64,000 bases of DNA, from NCBI RefSeq assembly GCF_900105255.1, contig NZ_LT629763.1, positions 3,916,001 to 3,980,000 of the forward strand. Reading direction: 5' to 3'. This DNA comes from Halopseudomonas sabulinigri. Lineage in GTDB: Bacteria; Pseudomonadota; Gammaproteobacteria; Pseudomonadales; Pseudomonadaceae. A program made the translations under genes and the position numbers. Shown in pieces: positions 1 to 9,445 of this stretch (position 1 is its first letter; every line of letters begins with the position of its first letter). The notes beneath the pieces are model-generated. The model ran no database searches and had not been told where the DNA came from. It was given only the letters and a program-made list of their open reading frames with translations.

Positions 1-1
1 C

Positions 2-106
2 GAGGACTATCGCGACATTCTCAAGGGTTTGACCGATGCCAGTTCGGTAGCGGTTTCTCTGGAGCGCGACGGTGAGCCCATGAACATAACGATAACGATG
101 GATTGA
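2..106 (+). CDS. gspC: GspC C-terminal end (partial)
   Basis: Only the last 34 codons are present; the gene enters from the left edge and stops with TGA at 104-106. The fragment reads like the end of the periplasmic PDZ/homology region of the type II secretion inner-membrane protein GspC (residues around YRDILKGL followed by VAVSLERDG). It lies seven bases before gspD, as expected in a gspCDEFG operon. GspC links the inner-membrane platform to the secretin. The call rests mostly on position and the short PDZ-like tail. Confidence 0.75.
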   Translation, partial: EDYRDILKGLTDASSVAVSLERDGEPMNITITMD

Positions 107-112
107 AATAAG

Positions 113-2152
113 ATGCCAATGCAGTTTCGTCTTAACCGTTTTACCCTCTCGTTGGCGTTGAGCCTGTGTCTTGGTAGTACCCATTTGGCCGCACAGGCGC
201 TGGTGGAGCCCGAGGGAAATGGCTCCCAGGACCTGGTGCTGAACCTGCGTGGCGCAGACATCAATGGCCTGATTGAGATCGTCAGCCAGGAAACCGGCAT
301 CAATTTCATCGTCGATCCGCGGGTGCGCGGCGAGGTTAACGTGGTGTCCGGCAAGCCGATCCCGCGTGGCGAGCTGTATCCACTGTTTCTGGGGGTGCTG
401 AAATCCTACGGTTTTGCCGCCGTGCGCGGGGCGGACGGTGTGGTACGCATCGTCCCCGAGGTGCAGGCGAAGGAGAACGAGCTGGCTGGGCTGAGCAGTG
501 ATACGCCCGGTGATGAGGTCATCACCCACGTGATCAATGTAAAGAACATCAACGCCGGTCAACTGGTGCGCATTCTGCGCCCGCTGGTACCCAAGGGCGG
601 CCACCTTGCGGCGGCGGCCGAGTCGAATACGCTGGTGATCGCCGATACGGCGGCCAATGTGCGTCGTATCCAGACCCTGGTGGAACGTATCGATCAGGAG
701 TCGATGGAAGATTTTGAGGTGCTGCCGCTGGAGCACGCTTCAGCACTGGATGTTGTGCGCATCGTACAGGGCCTGGAAAGCAATGCGCCGAGCGAGGAAT
801 TTACCAAGGGACCGCGCATCATTGCCGATGAGCGGACCAATACGGTCATCCTGCGCGGCGATCCACAAAGTCGCATTGCGCTGCGCAGCGTGGTGCGCAA
901 GCTGGATGTGCCCGGCCAGGACGGCAATACCCAGGTGCATTACCTGCGCTACGCCAAGGCGGAGGATGTTGCCGAAGTGCTGCGTGGCATCGCCGAGGGG
1001 CGCGAGCAGAACAGCAGCGCGACCGGGCAGGGTAACGGTGCGCCGGTTTCTACCAGCTCCAGCGCGCAGAATCGGGTACGGGTAGAGGCGCACGAAAGCA
1101 CCAACTCGGTGGTGGTCTATGGGCCGGCCGAGTTGTCCCGCGAGCTCTCGAGCATCATTCGCCAGCTGGACATTCGTCGCGCGCAGGTACTGGTTGAGGC
1201 CGTGATCGCTGAAGTGTCCTACGAGCGTGCGAAGGAATTGGGCGTGCAGTGGGGCTTTGGTAGCGAGAGCTCGGGCGTCGGTGTGATCAACTTCAATCGC
1301 AACGGTCGCGGCATTGTCGATCTGGCAGCTGGCGTGAGCGGCTTTCTTGACGGTGACCTGGCCTCGCCTCCATCGCTTGGCAGCGGCGCTACCCTGGGTG
1401 GTGTCGCCAGCATTGGCAGCGCCCAGATTGCGCTGTTGATCAACGCGTTGCAGGGCGATACGGCGAGCAATATCTTGTCGACGCCAAGCCTGCTGACACT
1501 GGATAACGAAGAGGCTGAAATCGTAGTCGGCCAGAACGTGCCTTTTATTACCGGCCGATCGGTTGAAGATTCCGGCCAGGCGTTCGATACCATTGAACGT
1601 GAGGATGTGGGCATCAAGTTGAAGATTCGTCCGCAGATCAATGAAGGAAACGCAGTGCGCCTGGAAATCGCGCAAGAGGTCTCGCAGATTGCGCCTGGCA
1701 TTACCGGGGCTGCCGATATCATCACCAACACGCGCAGCCTGACCACCCATGTAATGGTCGATGACAATCAGTTGATCGTGCTCGGTGGCCTGATTGACGA
1801 TCAACTGGTCGAGACTGCAGACAAGGTACCGGGCCTGGGCGACATTCCTGGTCTGGGACGGCTGTTTCGCTATGACACCGCCAATCTCCAGAAGCGCAAC
1901 CTGATGATCTTCCTGCGTCCGGTGATCGTACGTGATAGCGCCGTAGCCGAGAGCCTGACCCATGCCAAATACAGTTACATCCGTGACCAACAGTTGGCCG
2001 AGCAGAATCGCCGTGGCCGGATACTCGACGAGGCGACGCTCCCGGTTCTGCCGGACTGGAATTATCTGCTGAGCCTGCCCGCGCCGTTTGAGAACGCGAT
2101 GCAAGGGTCGACGTTGCCGTCGGCCATTACTGCACCGCCCTCAGCGCTTTAG
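113..2152 (+). CDS. gspD: Type II secretion system secretin GspD
   Basis: This is the outer-membrane channel of the type II secretion system, 679 residues and normal for the family. A signal peptide covers about residues 1-28, ending in AAQA. N0, N1, N2 and N3 periplasmic domains follow (about 35-370), with a Ser/Gly/Asn-rich insert near 300-320 inside N3. The secretin barrel domain lies at about 380-620 and contains the VGQNVPFITG gate-region motif. ATG at 113 is used; ATG at 119 is also possible and gives the same signal peptide. No cognate pilotin gene is obvious nearby, although a lipoprotein gene ends the operon. Confidence 0.95.
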   Translation: MPMQFRLNRFTLSLALSLCLGSTHLAAQALVEPEGNGSQDLVLNLRGADINGLIEIVSQETGINFIVDPRVRGEVNVVSGKPIPRGELYPLFLGVLKSYGFAAVRGADGVVRIVPEVQAKENELAGLSSDTPGDEVITHVINVKNINAGQLVRILRPLVPKGGHLAAAAESNTLVIADTAANVRRIQTLVERIDQESMEDFEVLPLEHASALDVVRIVQGLESNAPSEEFTKGPRIIADERTNTVILRGDPQSRIALRSVVRKLDVPGQDGNTQVHYLRYAKAEDVAEVLRGIAEGREQNSSATGQGNGAPVSTSSSAQNRVRVEAHESTNSVVVYGPAELSRELSSIIRQLDIRRAQVLVEAVIAEVSYERAKELGVQWGFGSESSGVGVINFNRNGRGIVDLAAGVSGFLDGDLASPPSLGSGATLGGVASIGSAQIALLINALQGDTASNILSTPSLLTLDNEEAEIVVGQNVPFITGRSVEDSGQAFDTIEREDVGIKLKIRPQINEGNAVRLEIAQEVSQIAPGITGAADIITNTRSLTTHVMVDDNQLIVLGGLIDDQLVETADKVPGLGDIPGLGRLFRYDTANLQKRNLMIFLRPVIVRDSAVAESLTHAKYSYIRDQQLAEQNRRGRILDEATLPVLPDWNYLLSLPAPFENAMQGSTLPSAITAPPSAL

Positions 2153-2161
2153 GAGCAGGTC

Positions 2162-3676
2162 ATGAGTGAGACCGAATTCAGCCCCGATGCGCCAACGGTC
2201 AATGCGCCGGCGGAAACCGGCTACCGTTTTGCCCGCCGGTTTGGCGTGTTGCCGGGCAGCCTGCGCGAGGACGGCCAGCTGGAGGTGTTCGTGCGTGCAG
2301 ATTGCGATCCGCAGGGGCTGCTGGAGCTGCGTCGTCACAGTAGTCACCCGCTCAGCCCGGTGCTGCTGGATGACGATACCTTTGCGGCCAAGCTGCGCGA
2401 TAAGTACGAGCGCTCCGCCAACGACGCCATGCAATTTGTTGAGGGTCTGGGCGATGACGCTGACCTGATGTCGGTAGCGCAATCGCTGGCCGAGCCGGAG
2501 GATCTGCTCGAGTCGCAGGACGAGGCGCCGATCATTCGCCTGATCAACGCACTGCTGTCCGAGGCAGTGAAGGAAAACGCGTCCGATATTCATATCGAGC
2601 CCTTTGAAAACCGCCTGTCGATCCGTCTGCGCGTCGACGGTGTGCTGCGGGAAGTGCTCGAACCGCCGCGCGCGCTGGCGCCGGTCATCGTGTCGCGCAT
2701 CAAGGTCATGGCCAAGCTGGATATCGCCGAGAAGCGCCTGCCGCAGGATGGCCGTATCGGTCTGCGGCTGGTTGGCCGTGCGGTGGATGTGCGCGTGTCG
2801 ACCTTGCCCTCAGGGCACGGCGAACGCGTAGTGCTGCGTCTGCTCGACAAGCAGGCCGGGCGGCTGGAGCTGCGTCAGCTGGGCATGTGCGACGAACACT
2901 ATGATGCCATGGAACGGGTTATCAGTCGGCCGCACGGCATCGTGCTGGTGACCGGACCGACTGGCTCGGGTAAGACCACCACGCTCTATTCGGCGCTGAT
3001 GCGCCTGAACGACCGCACCCGCAACATCCTGACCGTCGAAGACCCGATCGAGTATTACCTTGATGGCATCGGCCAGACTCAGATCAACAACAAGGTCGAC
3101 ATGACCTTCGCCCGCGGCCTGCGCGCCATTCTGCGTCAGGACCCCGATGTGGTCATGGTCGGTGAGATTCGTGACGTGGATACCGTGCAGATTGCCATTC
3201 AGGCAAGTCTGACCGGTCACCTGGTGTTCTCCACGCTGCACACCAATACCGCCGTAGGCGCCATCACGCGCTTGCGCGACATGGGTATCGAACCCTTTCT
3301 GTTGTCCTCGACCCTGAACGGCGTATTGGCCCAGCGGCTGGTACGTACTCTCTGTCCGGAATGCCGTAAGCCTCACCAGGCCAGTGCCAGTGAATGCCGC
3401 CTGATGGGCATGGATGCGCAAACCCCGCCTACGCTGTACAGCGCGGTGGGCTGCGATGCCTGTAATGGCGGAGGTTACCGCGGCCGTACCGGTATTTATG
3501 AGCTGATTGAGATCGACGACACCCTGCGTGGTTTGATCCATGACGGTGCCAGCGAGCAGGCGATGGTGCGTCACGCGCGCCTGGGTCAGATGGGTATTCG
3601 TCAGGACGGTCTGCGCCGAGTTCTGGCCGGCGACACCACGCTGGAAGAAGTCCTGCGCGTGACCCGGGAGGATTAA
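2162..3676 (+). CDS. gspE: Type II secretion ATPase GspE
   Basis: This cytoplasmic hexameric ATPase powers pseudopilus assembly; it has 504 residues. The N-terminal GspL-binding domain is followed by the catalytic core. The Walker A motif [10 protein letters not shown] is near residue 264, and the Asp/Walker B boxes end in VMVGEIRD near 330. A four-cysteine zinc module is visible as CPEC near 398 and CDAC near 430. This module is typical of GspE and absent from PilT retraction ATPases. The start ATG is preceded by AGGAGCAG. The gene lies nine bases after gspD and is followed directly by gspF. Confidence 0.96.
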   Translation: MSETEFSPDAPTVNAPAETGYRFARRFGVLPGSLREDGQLEVFVRADCDPQGLLELRRHSSHPLSPVLLDDDTFAAKLRDKYERSANDAMQFVEGLGDDADLMSVAQSLAEPEDLLESQDEAPIIRLINALLSEAVKENASDIHIEPFENRLSIRLRVDGVLREVLEPPRALAPVIVSRIKVMAKLDIAEKRLPQDGRIGLRLVGRAVDVRVSTLPSGHGERVVLRLLDKQAGRLELRQLGMCDEHYDAMERVISRPHGIVLVTGPTGSGKTTTLYSALMRLNDRTRNILTVEDPIEYYLDGIGQTQINNKVDMTFARGLRAILRQDPDVVMVGEIRDVDTVQIAIQASLTGHLVFSTLHTNTAVGAITRLRDMGIEPFLLSSTLNGVLAQRLVRTLCPECRKPHQASASECRLMGMDAQTPPTLYSAVGCDACNGGGYRGRTGIYELIEIDDTLRGLIHDGASEQAMVRHARLGQMGIRQDGLRRVLAGDTTLEEVLRVTRED

Positions 3677-3678
3677 GG

Positions 3679-4890
3679 GTGCCAGCCTTCGAATACGTTG
3701 CCCTCGACAATGCCGGGCGCACCCGCAAGGGTGTGGAGGAGGGCGATTCGCCCCGTCAGGTGCGTGGTCGCCTGCGCGATCAGGGCCTCACGCCCATGTC
3801 GGTCAATCAGGTTGCCGAGAGCAGTTCGCGCCTGCGCATGCCCAGCATGCAGAAGCGCATCAAACCATTGGAGTTGTCGCTGGCCACACGGCAAATGGCC
3901 ACGCTGGCTCGCGCCGGTCTGCCAATTGAAGAGGTGCTGGGTACCGTAGCGCGGCAAAGCGAATCGCCGCGCGTCAAATCCGCGCTCTCAGCGGTACGTA
4001 CACGGGTGATGGAAGGCTTGCCGCTGGCCCATGCGTTAAGCGAGTTTCCTTCGGTGTTTCCGGCGATCTACCGCACCACCATTGCGGCTGGCGAGCAGGC
4101 CGGGCGGCTGGATCTGGTGCTCGAGCGCCTGGCTGACAACGTTGAGGCGCAGAACGCTATGCGTCAGAAGATTCAATTGGCTATGTTCTATCCGGCGATT
4201 CTGACCTGTGTCGCCTTGCTAGTGACGGTGGCGCTGCTGACCTATGTTGTGCCGGAGGTGGTGCAGGTATTCGACGGCATGAACAAGGAGCTGCCGCTGT
4301 TGACGCGCTCGTTGATTGCAGTCAGCGACGCACTGCGCGAATGGGGCTTGTTGATGCTGATCGTGCTGATGGCACTGGGGTTTGGCGCACGCACGCTGCT
4401 GAAAAACAAAAGCCACCAGCGCCGCTGGCACGAGTTTCTGCTCAAGCTGCCGTTGCTGGGGCGCCTGAACCGGGGGCTGAATACCGCACGCTTCGCGCGC
4501 ACCCTGAACATTCTGGCCGGTAGCGGTGTGCCGCTGCTGGAGGCACTCAACATGAGCGCCAGTGTGATCAGTAACCTGCCCATGCGTGAAGCTGTATCCG
4601 AGGCGGCGCAGCGGGTACGTGAAGGGGCAGGCGTGGGCTACTCGCTGGAACGCAGTGGCTATTTCCCGGCGATGACGCTGAGCCTGATCAAGAGCGGGGA
4701 GAGTAGCGGCACCCTGGATCAGATGCTGGAGCGCGCCGCCGAAACGCAGGAGCGCGAACTGGAAGCGCGCATCGCCATGGTCATGGGGGTATTCGAGCCC
4801 CTGCTGATTCTGGCCATGGGCGGTGTTGTGCTGCTTATTGTGCTGGCAATTCTGTTGCCGATCTTTGAACTCAACCAATTGGTGAACTGA
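3679..4890 (+). CDS. gspF: Type II secretion inner-membrane platform protein GspF
   Basis: This is the polytopic core of the secretion platform, 403 residues, with two repeated GspF domains (about 70-190 and 272-395). Hydrophobic segments lie near 170-195, 225-240 and 375-395. The start is GTG at 3679, two bases after the gspE stop and preceded by GGAGGATTAAGG. The encoded start (VPAFEY) matches the usual N-terminus of the family. The stop codon overlaps the gspG start in ATGA-like fashion, so translation is probably coupled. Confidence 0.95.
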   Translation: MPAFEYVALDNAGRTRKGVEEGDSPRQVRGRLRDQGLTPMSVNQVAESSSRLRMPSMQKRIKPLELSLATRQMATLARAGLPIEEVLGTVARQSESPRVKSALSAVRTRVMEGLPLAHALSEFPSVFPAIYRTTIAAGEQAGRLDLVLERLADNVEAQNAMRQKIQLAMFYPAILTCVALLVTVALLTYVVPEVVQVFDGMNKELPLLTRSLIAVSDALREWGLLMLIVLMALGFGARTLLKNKSHQRRWHEFLLKLPLLGRLNRGLNTARFARTLNILAGSGVPLLEALNMSASVISNLPMREAVSEAAQRVREGAGVGYSLERSGYFPAMTLSLIKSGESSGTLDQMLERAAETQERELEARIAMVMGVFEPLLILAMGGVVLLIVLAILLPIFELNQLVN

Positions 4891-5360
4891 TGATGTGTAT
4901 TGCAAACCAGCCCGCGCGCGCAGCTCAGCGCGGCTTTACCCTGATTGAGATCATGGTGGTGGTGGTGATTCTGGGGATTCTCGCCGCCGTAGTGGTGCCG
5001 CGGGTGATGGACCGACCGGATCAGGCGCGTACCACCAAGGCGCAGAGCGATATTCGCGCCCTGGAAAGCGCGCTCAACCTGTATCGTCTCGACAACTTCA
5101 ACTACCCCACCACCGAGCAGGGGCTGGACGCACTGGTGCGTATGCCGACAGGGCAGAACGCGCCGCGCAACTGGCGTACCGGTGGTTATCTTGATCGCCT
5201 GCAGAAAGACCCATGGGGCAACGACTATCAGTACCAGACTCCAGGTCGTGACGGCCGCCAGTTCGACCTCTACAGCCTGGGTGCTGATGGCAGCCCGGGC
5301 GGCACAGACGCCAATATGGACATTGGCAACTGGGATCTGGATCAGACGAACCAACGTTGA
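4890..5360 (+). CDS. gspG: Major pseudopilin GspG
   Basis: This is the main subunit of the periplasmic pseudopilus, 156 residues before processing. A prepilin peptidase site is visible after Gly15 (QRG then FTLIE), so the mature protein starts at Phe16 with Glu at +5. The hydrophobic stretch VVVVILGILAAVVVP follows. The C-terminal part has the GspG pattern, with GQNAPRNWRTGGYLDRLQ and the DPWGNDYQY calcium-region motif. Two ATG codons in tandem (4890, 4893) could start translation, and the first overlaps the gspF stop. No prepilin peptidase gene is in the window. Confidence 0.96.
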   Translation: MMCIANQPARAAQRGFTLIEIMVVVVILGILAAVVVPRVMDRPDQARTTKAQSDIRALESALNLYRLDNFNYPTTEQGLDALVRMPTGQNAPRNWRTGGYLDRLQKDPWGNDYQYQTPGRDGRQFDLYSLGADGSPGGTDANMDIGNWDLDQTNQR

Positions 5361-5896
5361 TGACGGCGGGCCCGCGCGCAACCGGTCTGCGCCAGATCGG
5401 CTTTACCCTGATCGAGTTGCTGGTGGTCATGGTGCTGATCGGCGTGATTGCCGGCCTTGCCACACTGGCGATTGGCGACGGCGCTGATCGCGAGTTGCGC
5501 CAGGAAGCGCAGCGGCTCGCTGGCGTGCTGCGCCTGGCCCACGATGAACTCCTGATCACCGGCGGCGCCGACCGCGCGTTGGGCCTGCGTCGCGAGGGCT
5601 ACAGCCTGCTGGATCTGGTGCTGCTGGATGATGCCACGCGGGAGTGGCAGGCACTGCAGGACCCGCAACTGGGACCGCATTATTTTAACGAAGGGGTGGT
5701 GGAGCTGGAGTATGAAGCCGACGGCACCCGTCAGGGTCTACCGCTCAATGAAAGCTGGAAGCCGCACGTGCGGTTGAGCAATACCGGCGAGATGACGCCG
5801 GGTCTGATCACCCTGCGGGTACCCGGCAAGGAGCTGGTGCAGTACATCAATATTGGTCTGGAAGGCAGTCTCGAGGTGACCAATGAACGCCCGTAA
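5360..5896 (+). CDS. gspH: Minor pseudopilin GspH
   Basis: This minor pseudopilin of the pilus tip has 178 residues from ATG 5360, which overlaps the gspG stop (TGATG). An in-frame TTG one codon upstream (5357) is a less likely start. Prepilin cleavage is expected after Gly14 (QIG then FTLIE), with the usual Glu at mature position 5 and the hydrophobic segment VVMVLIGVIAGLATLA. The globular part matches the GspH family by size and order in the operon rather than by a clear catalytic motif. Confidence 0.9.
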   Translation: MTAGPRATGLRQIGFTLIELLVVMVLIGVIAGLATLAIGDGADRELRQEAQRLAGVLRLAHDELLITGGADRALGLRREGYSLLDLVLLDDATREWQALQDPQLGPHYFNEGVVELEYEADGTRQGLPLNESWKPHVRLSNTGEMTPGLITLRVPGKELVQYINIGLEGSLEVTNERP

Positions 5897-6272
5897 GTCG
5901 GCCGGTTTCACCTTGTTGGAAGTGATGGTGGCACTGACGATTCTGGCGGTCGCGCTGGCTGCCTTGGTCAAATCCGGCAGCGATCACGCACGCAATACCA
6001 TTTACCTGCAGGAGCGCACCATGGCGCACTGGGCCGGTGAAAACCTGCTGGCGGAGTATGAGTCCGGCATGCGCCCGGCAGCGGTAGGCGATTTGAGCGG
6101 GGAAACCGAGATGGGACCTTATCGGTTTGGCTACAAGGCGCAGGTCAGTGACTACACGGCCAAGTCACCGTTGCCGCTACCGGCGGTACGGCGAATCGAT
6201 ATTCGACTGTGGTTGCTGCCCGGTGATGAGAGCGGACAACGTGCGGTTGTCAGCGGGTTTGTGCTGCCATGA
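5883..6272 (+). CDS. gspI: Minor pseudopilin GspI
   Basis: This minor pseudopilin of 129 residues belongs to the tip complex with GspJ and GspK. The prepilin peptidase site is after Gly8 (SAG then FTLLE). The hydrophobic helix VMVALTILAVALAALVK follows, and the conserved AHWAGENLLAE segment lies near residue 50. The start overlaps the end of gspH by 14 bases, and the stop overlaps the gspJ start (ATGA), so the three genes are tightly coupled. Confidence 0.93.
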   Translation: MNARKSAGFTLLEVMVALTILAVALAALVKSGSDHARNTIYLQERTMAHWAGENLLAEYESGMRPAAVGDLSGETEMGPYRFGYKAQVSDYTAKSPLPLPAVRRIDIRLWLLPGDESGQRAVVSGFVLP

Positions 6273-6895
6273 ACAGGGTTCGCGCCGGCGGTTTTACCCT
6301 GTTGGAATTGCTGATTGCCATGGCGGTGTTCGCCATCATGAGCGTCGTCGCTTATTCCGGGCTGCGCGCCGTACTGGATGCTGACCATGCTACCCGCGCC
6401 AGCTCCGGCCAACTGGCAGACCTGCAGGTGAGCCTGAGCGTACTGGAGCGGGATTTGGCGCAGATGGTAGATATTCAGGTACGCGATGAGTTTGGCGACC
6501 GCTTGCCTCCGTTGCGCCTGCTGGCAGGCAATGAGCAGCCGCTGCTGGAGATCGTGCGCGCAGGGGCTGGCGGCGATCAGCGTTTGCGGCGCACTGCCTG
6601 GCGCCTGACCGAGTCCGGGCTGGAGCGCGAGCTCTGGCCCGGCGTCGATGTAACCGACACCGAGCAGATGCGCCTTCAGCCGTTCGCCGACCTGGTTGAA
6701 GAGGATGAACGACTGGGGGTCGAAAGTGGCTTTGCGTTTGTTGTGCGTGGACCGAGTGGTTTGGAGCGGGTTACCAGTTGGCCGCCAGAAGGCCTCGACC
6801 CCAGTAGCAGCCAGTTGCCGATGGCCGTGGAGTTGGTGTTGGATGTGCCGCGCCTGGGTCTGATTCGTCGGCTGATTCCGGTGGGTGCGCTATGA
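6269..6895 (+). CDS. gspJ: Minor pseudopilin GspJ
   Basis: This tip pseudopilin has 208 residues, with a prepilin site after Gly8 (AGG then FTLLE). The helix LLIAMAVFAIMSVVAYSGL follows. The SVLERDLAQM segment near residue 60 is typical of GspJ. The start codon overlaps the gspI stop, and the stop overlaps the gspK start. GspJ pairs with GspI and GspK to cap the pseudopilus. Confidence 0.93.
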   Translation: MNRVRAGGFTLLELLIAMAVFAIMSVVAYSGLRAVLDADHATRASSGQLADLQVSLSVLERDLAQMVDIQVRDEFGDRLPPLRLLAGNEQPLLEIVRAGAGGDQRLRRTAWRLTESGLERELWPGVDVTDTEQMRLQPFADLVEEDERLGVESGFAFVVRGPSGLERVTSWPPEGLDPSSSQLPMAVELVLDVPRLGLIRRLIPVGAL

Positions 6896-7710
6896 ACCGT
6901 AGCCTCATGCACACAGCCCACAAACAACGCGGGGTGGCCCTGATAACCGCCTTGCTGGTGGTTGCCCTGGCGGTGACTGCGGCCGTCGGCATGGTGCTGC
7001 GGGGGCAGGCGGATATTCGCCGTAGCAGTGCGGTGTTTGAACGCGACCTGTCACGCCACATCGCGCTCGGCGCGGAAAAGATGGTGTTGCAGATACTCGA
7101 GCAGGCTGACGGCCCGGACGAGCTGCTCTGGGACACCTGCCTGTCGCCGGTGCTGCCGTTTGAAGTGGATCAGGTGCAACTGCAAGCCACGCTCGACAAT
7201 ATGCGCTGCCGTTACAACCTCAACGCCCTGGCTGGCGGTGACGAGCAGGAACAGGCCGACTTCGCCCGGCTGGTGGATCGTGTGGCGCAGGACAGCGGCG
7301 TGACCATGCCGTCCGGGGCGCAGTTGGCCGTGGCGATCAGCGACTGGATGGACCCGGAAACCGACGACCCGCTGTATCGCCTGCAGGATCCACCGCGGCT
7401 GTCAGCCAACCGCACCATGCTGGTGGCGTCGGAGTTGAGTTCGGTTGCCGGTGTGTCCAGCGAGGCCTGGCAGGCGCTGGCGCCTTACGTTACCGCGTAC
7501 CCGAGCGAAGCCAGTCCGATTGATCTGGAGCGTAGCCCGGATCTGATGAAGGAGGTGTTTGCTGATCGTACGGCTGCTGACGGCGCGCCCTGGTTTATGC
7601 GTCTGCAGATAGTTGCCCAGTTCGGTGACCGTCGATTTTTCCAATGCACCTTGCTGGATGCGCCCAACGGCAAAGTGATCCTGCGAGAACAAACGGCCTG
7701 TGAGCCCTGA
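6892..7710 (+). CDS. gspK: Minor pseudopilin GspK
   Basis: This is the largest tip pseudopilin, 272 residues here, which is shorter than many GspK proteins of about 320. The prepilin site is after Gly14 (QRG then VALIT). The mature +5 residue is Thr, not Glu, as is normal for GspK, which is thought to end the pilus. The motifs RCRYNLNALAG and AISDWMDPETDDP are characteristic. The start overlaps the gspJ stop. The shorter length may reflect a reduced alpha domain; this is not proven. Confidence 0.92.
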   Translation: MNRSLMHTAHKQRGVALITALLVVALAVTAAVGMVLRGQADIRRSSAVFERDLSRHIALGAEKMVLQILEQADGPDELLWDTCLSPVLPFEVDQVQLQATLDNMRCRYNLNALAGGDEQEQADFARLVDRVAQDSGVTMPSGAQLAVAISDWMDPETDDPLYRLQDPPRLSANRTMLVASELSSVAGVSSEAWQALAPYVTAYPSEASPIDLERSPDLMKEVFADRTAADGAPWFMRLQIVAQFGDRRFFQCTLLDAPNGKVILREQTACEP

Positions 7711-7730
7711 TAAGAAGTGGATCAGACGAT

Positions 7731-8966
7731 ATGTTGATAGTGCTTTTACCTGAACAACCGCTGCGTGAAGGCGCTGCGGCTCAGGCCTTGAACTGGTGGC
7801 GCATGGAGCGCGATGGTGCGGTCCAGGCCAGTGGCCAAGACACGCTGGCAGCGTTGCGTCAGCGCTTCCCTGCCGAACGCCTGCGGGCGCTGGCGCCGGC
7901 AGCGGCGGTGAACCTGTTTCGCGTGCGTTTGCCGGCACAGCGTGCAGCTGCTGCCCGGGTAGCCTTGCCCTACGCATTGGAAGATTTGGTCAGCCAAGAG
8001 CTGGATGAGCTGCATATCGTCATGGGGCCACGCCGCAGCGATGGTCAGGTCAGCGCTGCCGTAGTCTCCCATACACCCATGCGCGCCTGGCTGGAGTGTT
8101 TTCGGGTGGCGGGTTGGCGGCTGGAGGCCTTGCTGCCACAGGCCGCGCTGCATGCTGATCAGAGTCCGGAAAACGCATTGCTGGTCATGCCGTCACCCTG
8201 GCCGACCGACAGCCAAGTGCTGGTACTGTCGGCGCAGGAAGAGCCGGTGCTGCTCGATCCCAGTCTGGCCGGTATCTGGATCAACCGGCGACTGGCCGGG
8301 CTTGAGCCGCAGGCTCAAAAGATGACGCTGGCAGGGTTGAGTGCCGATGAGTTGGGGCTGACGTTGCCTGCTACGGTCGAGGTGCAGCAGCTCCCGGAAA
8401 AAGACCACCTGGCCGCAGCGCTGTTGCAGGCACAGCGCAGCACGCCGGCCTTCAATCTGCTTGGCGGCCCTTACGCGGTGAGCATGGCAGCGCCGCCCTG
8501 GCGCAAGATGCGCCCGGCACTGATCGCCGCAGCCGTGGCCCTGGCGCTGGGTCTGGGCTGGTTGACAGGCGAACATCTGATTCTGAGTCAGGAGCGCGAC
8601 AGCTTGCGTGCCGAGATAGGCCGCTTGTTTGATCGCAGCCTGCCAAACAGCCGCCGGGAAGACCCGGTCATGCAGTTCCGTCAGGTGTTGCAGGGTGGGA
8701 CGCAAATAAGCTCCAGCAGCGGCATGGGGCCACTGTTACATGCGTTTTTTGTGGTACTGAAAGAGCACGACAACGCGCAGGTACAACAGGTGCGGGGAAG
8801 TCTTGAAAGCGTTGTGGTGGAGTTGAAGGTCGCATCCTTCTCCGAGCTTGAAGCCATTCGCGCGGCCTTGGCGGCCCAGCCTGGCGTCAGTGAAAACCTC
8901 GAGGGGGCCGACTCCGAGAACGAAGGGGTTACCGCGCGCATCAAGTTACAAAGGGGTGGCGCATGA
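7731..8966 (+). CDS. gspL: Type II secretion platform protein GspL
   Basis: GspL recruits the ATPase GspE to the membrane and binds GspM. The 411 residues show the expected order: a cytoplasmic actin-like part (about 1-255), one membrane segment near 262-280 (ALIAAAVALALGLGWL), and a periplasmic ferredoxin-like domain. The start is 20 bases after gspK. The stop overlaps the gspM start (ATGA). Confidence 0.9.
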   Translation: MLIVLLPEQPLREGAAAQALNWWRMERDGAVQASGQDTLAALRQRFPAERLRALAPAAAVNLFRVRLPAQRAAAARVALPYALEDLVSQELDELHIVMGPRRSDGQVSAAVVSHTPMRAWLECFRVAGWRLEALLPQAALHADQSPENALLVMPSPWPTDSQVLVLSAQEEPVLLDPSLAGIWINRRLAGLEPQAQKMTLAGLSADELGLTLPATVEVQQLPEKDHLAAALLQAQRSTPAFNLLGGPYAVSMAAPPWRKMRPALIAAAVALALGLGWLTGEHLILSQERDSLRAEIGRLFDRSLPNSRREDPVMQFRQVLQGGTQISSSSGMGPLLHAFFVVLKEHDNAQVQQVRGSLESVVVELKVASFSELEAIRAALAAQPGVSENLEGADSENEGVTARIKLQRGGA

Positions 8967-9445
8967 AAAACTGGTGGAATGGACTGGCGCCGCGCGAGCG
9001 CGTGATTTTGTTGGCCGGATCGGCGTTTCTGCTGGTGCTGACCTTTTGGATTGGTATCTGGGAGCCGTTGATCGCCGGCCGCGCAGAGCTCAAGCAGGAC
9101 GTGCAAAGGCTGTCGGCCGAACGTCTGTGGATGGAGCAGGTAAGTGATGATGTGCGCCGTCGGGCGCGCCTGCAGCAGGGCGCGGGCAATGGAGCCAGTG
9201 GCGGCTCGGTGCTGACCCTGGTGGAGGTGTCTGCGAATGCGGCCGGCTTAAAATCGTCGTTGTCGCGGGTGCAGCCCGAGGGTGAGGGCGCGCGCCTGAG
9301 CTTTGATCAGGTCGGTATGGATGCGTTGCTTAGTTGGCTGGCGGATCTGGAGCAGCGTCAGGGGCTGCAGGTCAGTCAGTTGGCGATAGATGTGTCCGAG
9401 GTTCAGGGTATGGTGTCTGCCCGCCTGCTGGTGGAGCGTCCCTGA
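8963..9445 (+). CDS. gspM: Type II secretion platform protein GspM
   Basis: This 160-residue partner of GspL has a short cytoplasmic N-terminus containing APRERVILLAG, one membrane helix at about 13-32 and a periplasmic domain. Size, topology and position between gspL and gspN support the call. The stop TGA overlaps the gspN start. Confidence 0.9.
   Translation: MKNWWNGLAPRERVILLAGSAFLLVLTFWIGIWEPLIAGRAELKQDVQRLSAERLWMEQVSDDVRRRARLQQGAGNGASGGSVLTLVEVSANAAGLKSSLSRVQPEGEGARLSFDQVGMDALLSWLADLEQRQGLQVSQLAIDVSEVQGMVSARLLVERP

Noticed and set aside
740..2104. 454-codon antisense frame across gspD
   Set aside because: It is antisense to a well-supported secretin gene and its translation is low in structure.
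5357..5359. TTG as the start of gspH
   Set aside because: ATG 5360 follows directly, overlaps the gspG stop in the usual way, and gives the same protein but for one residue.
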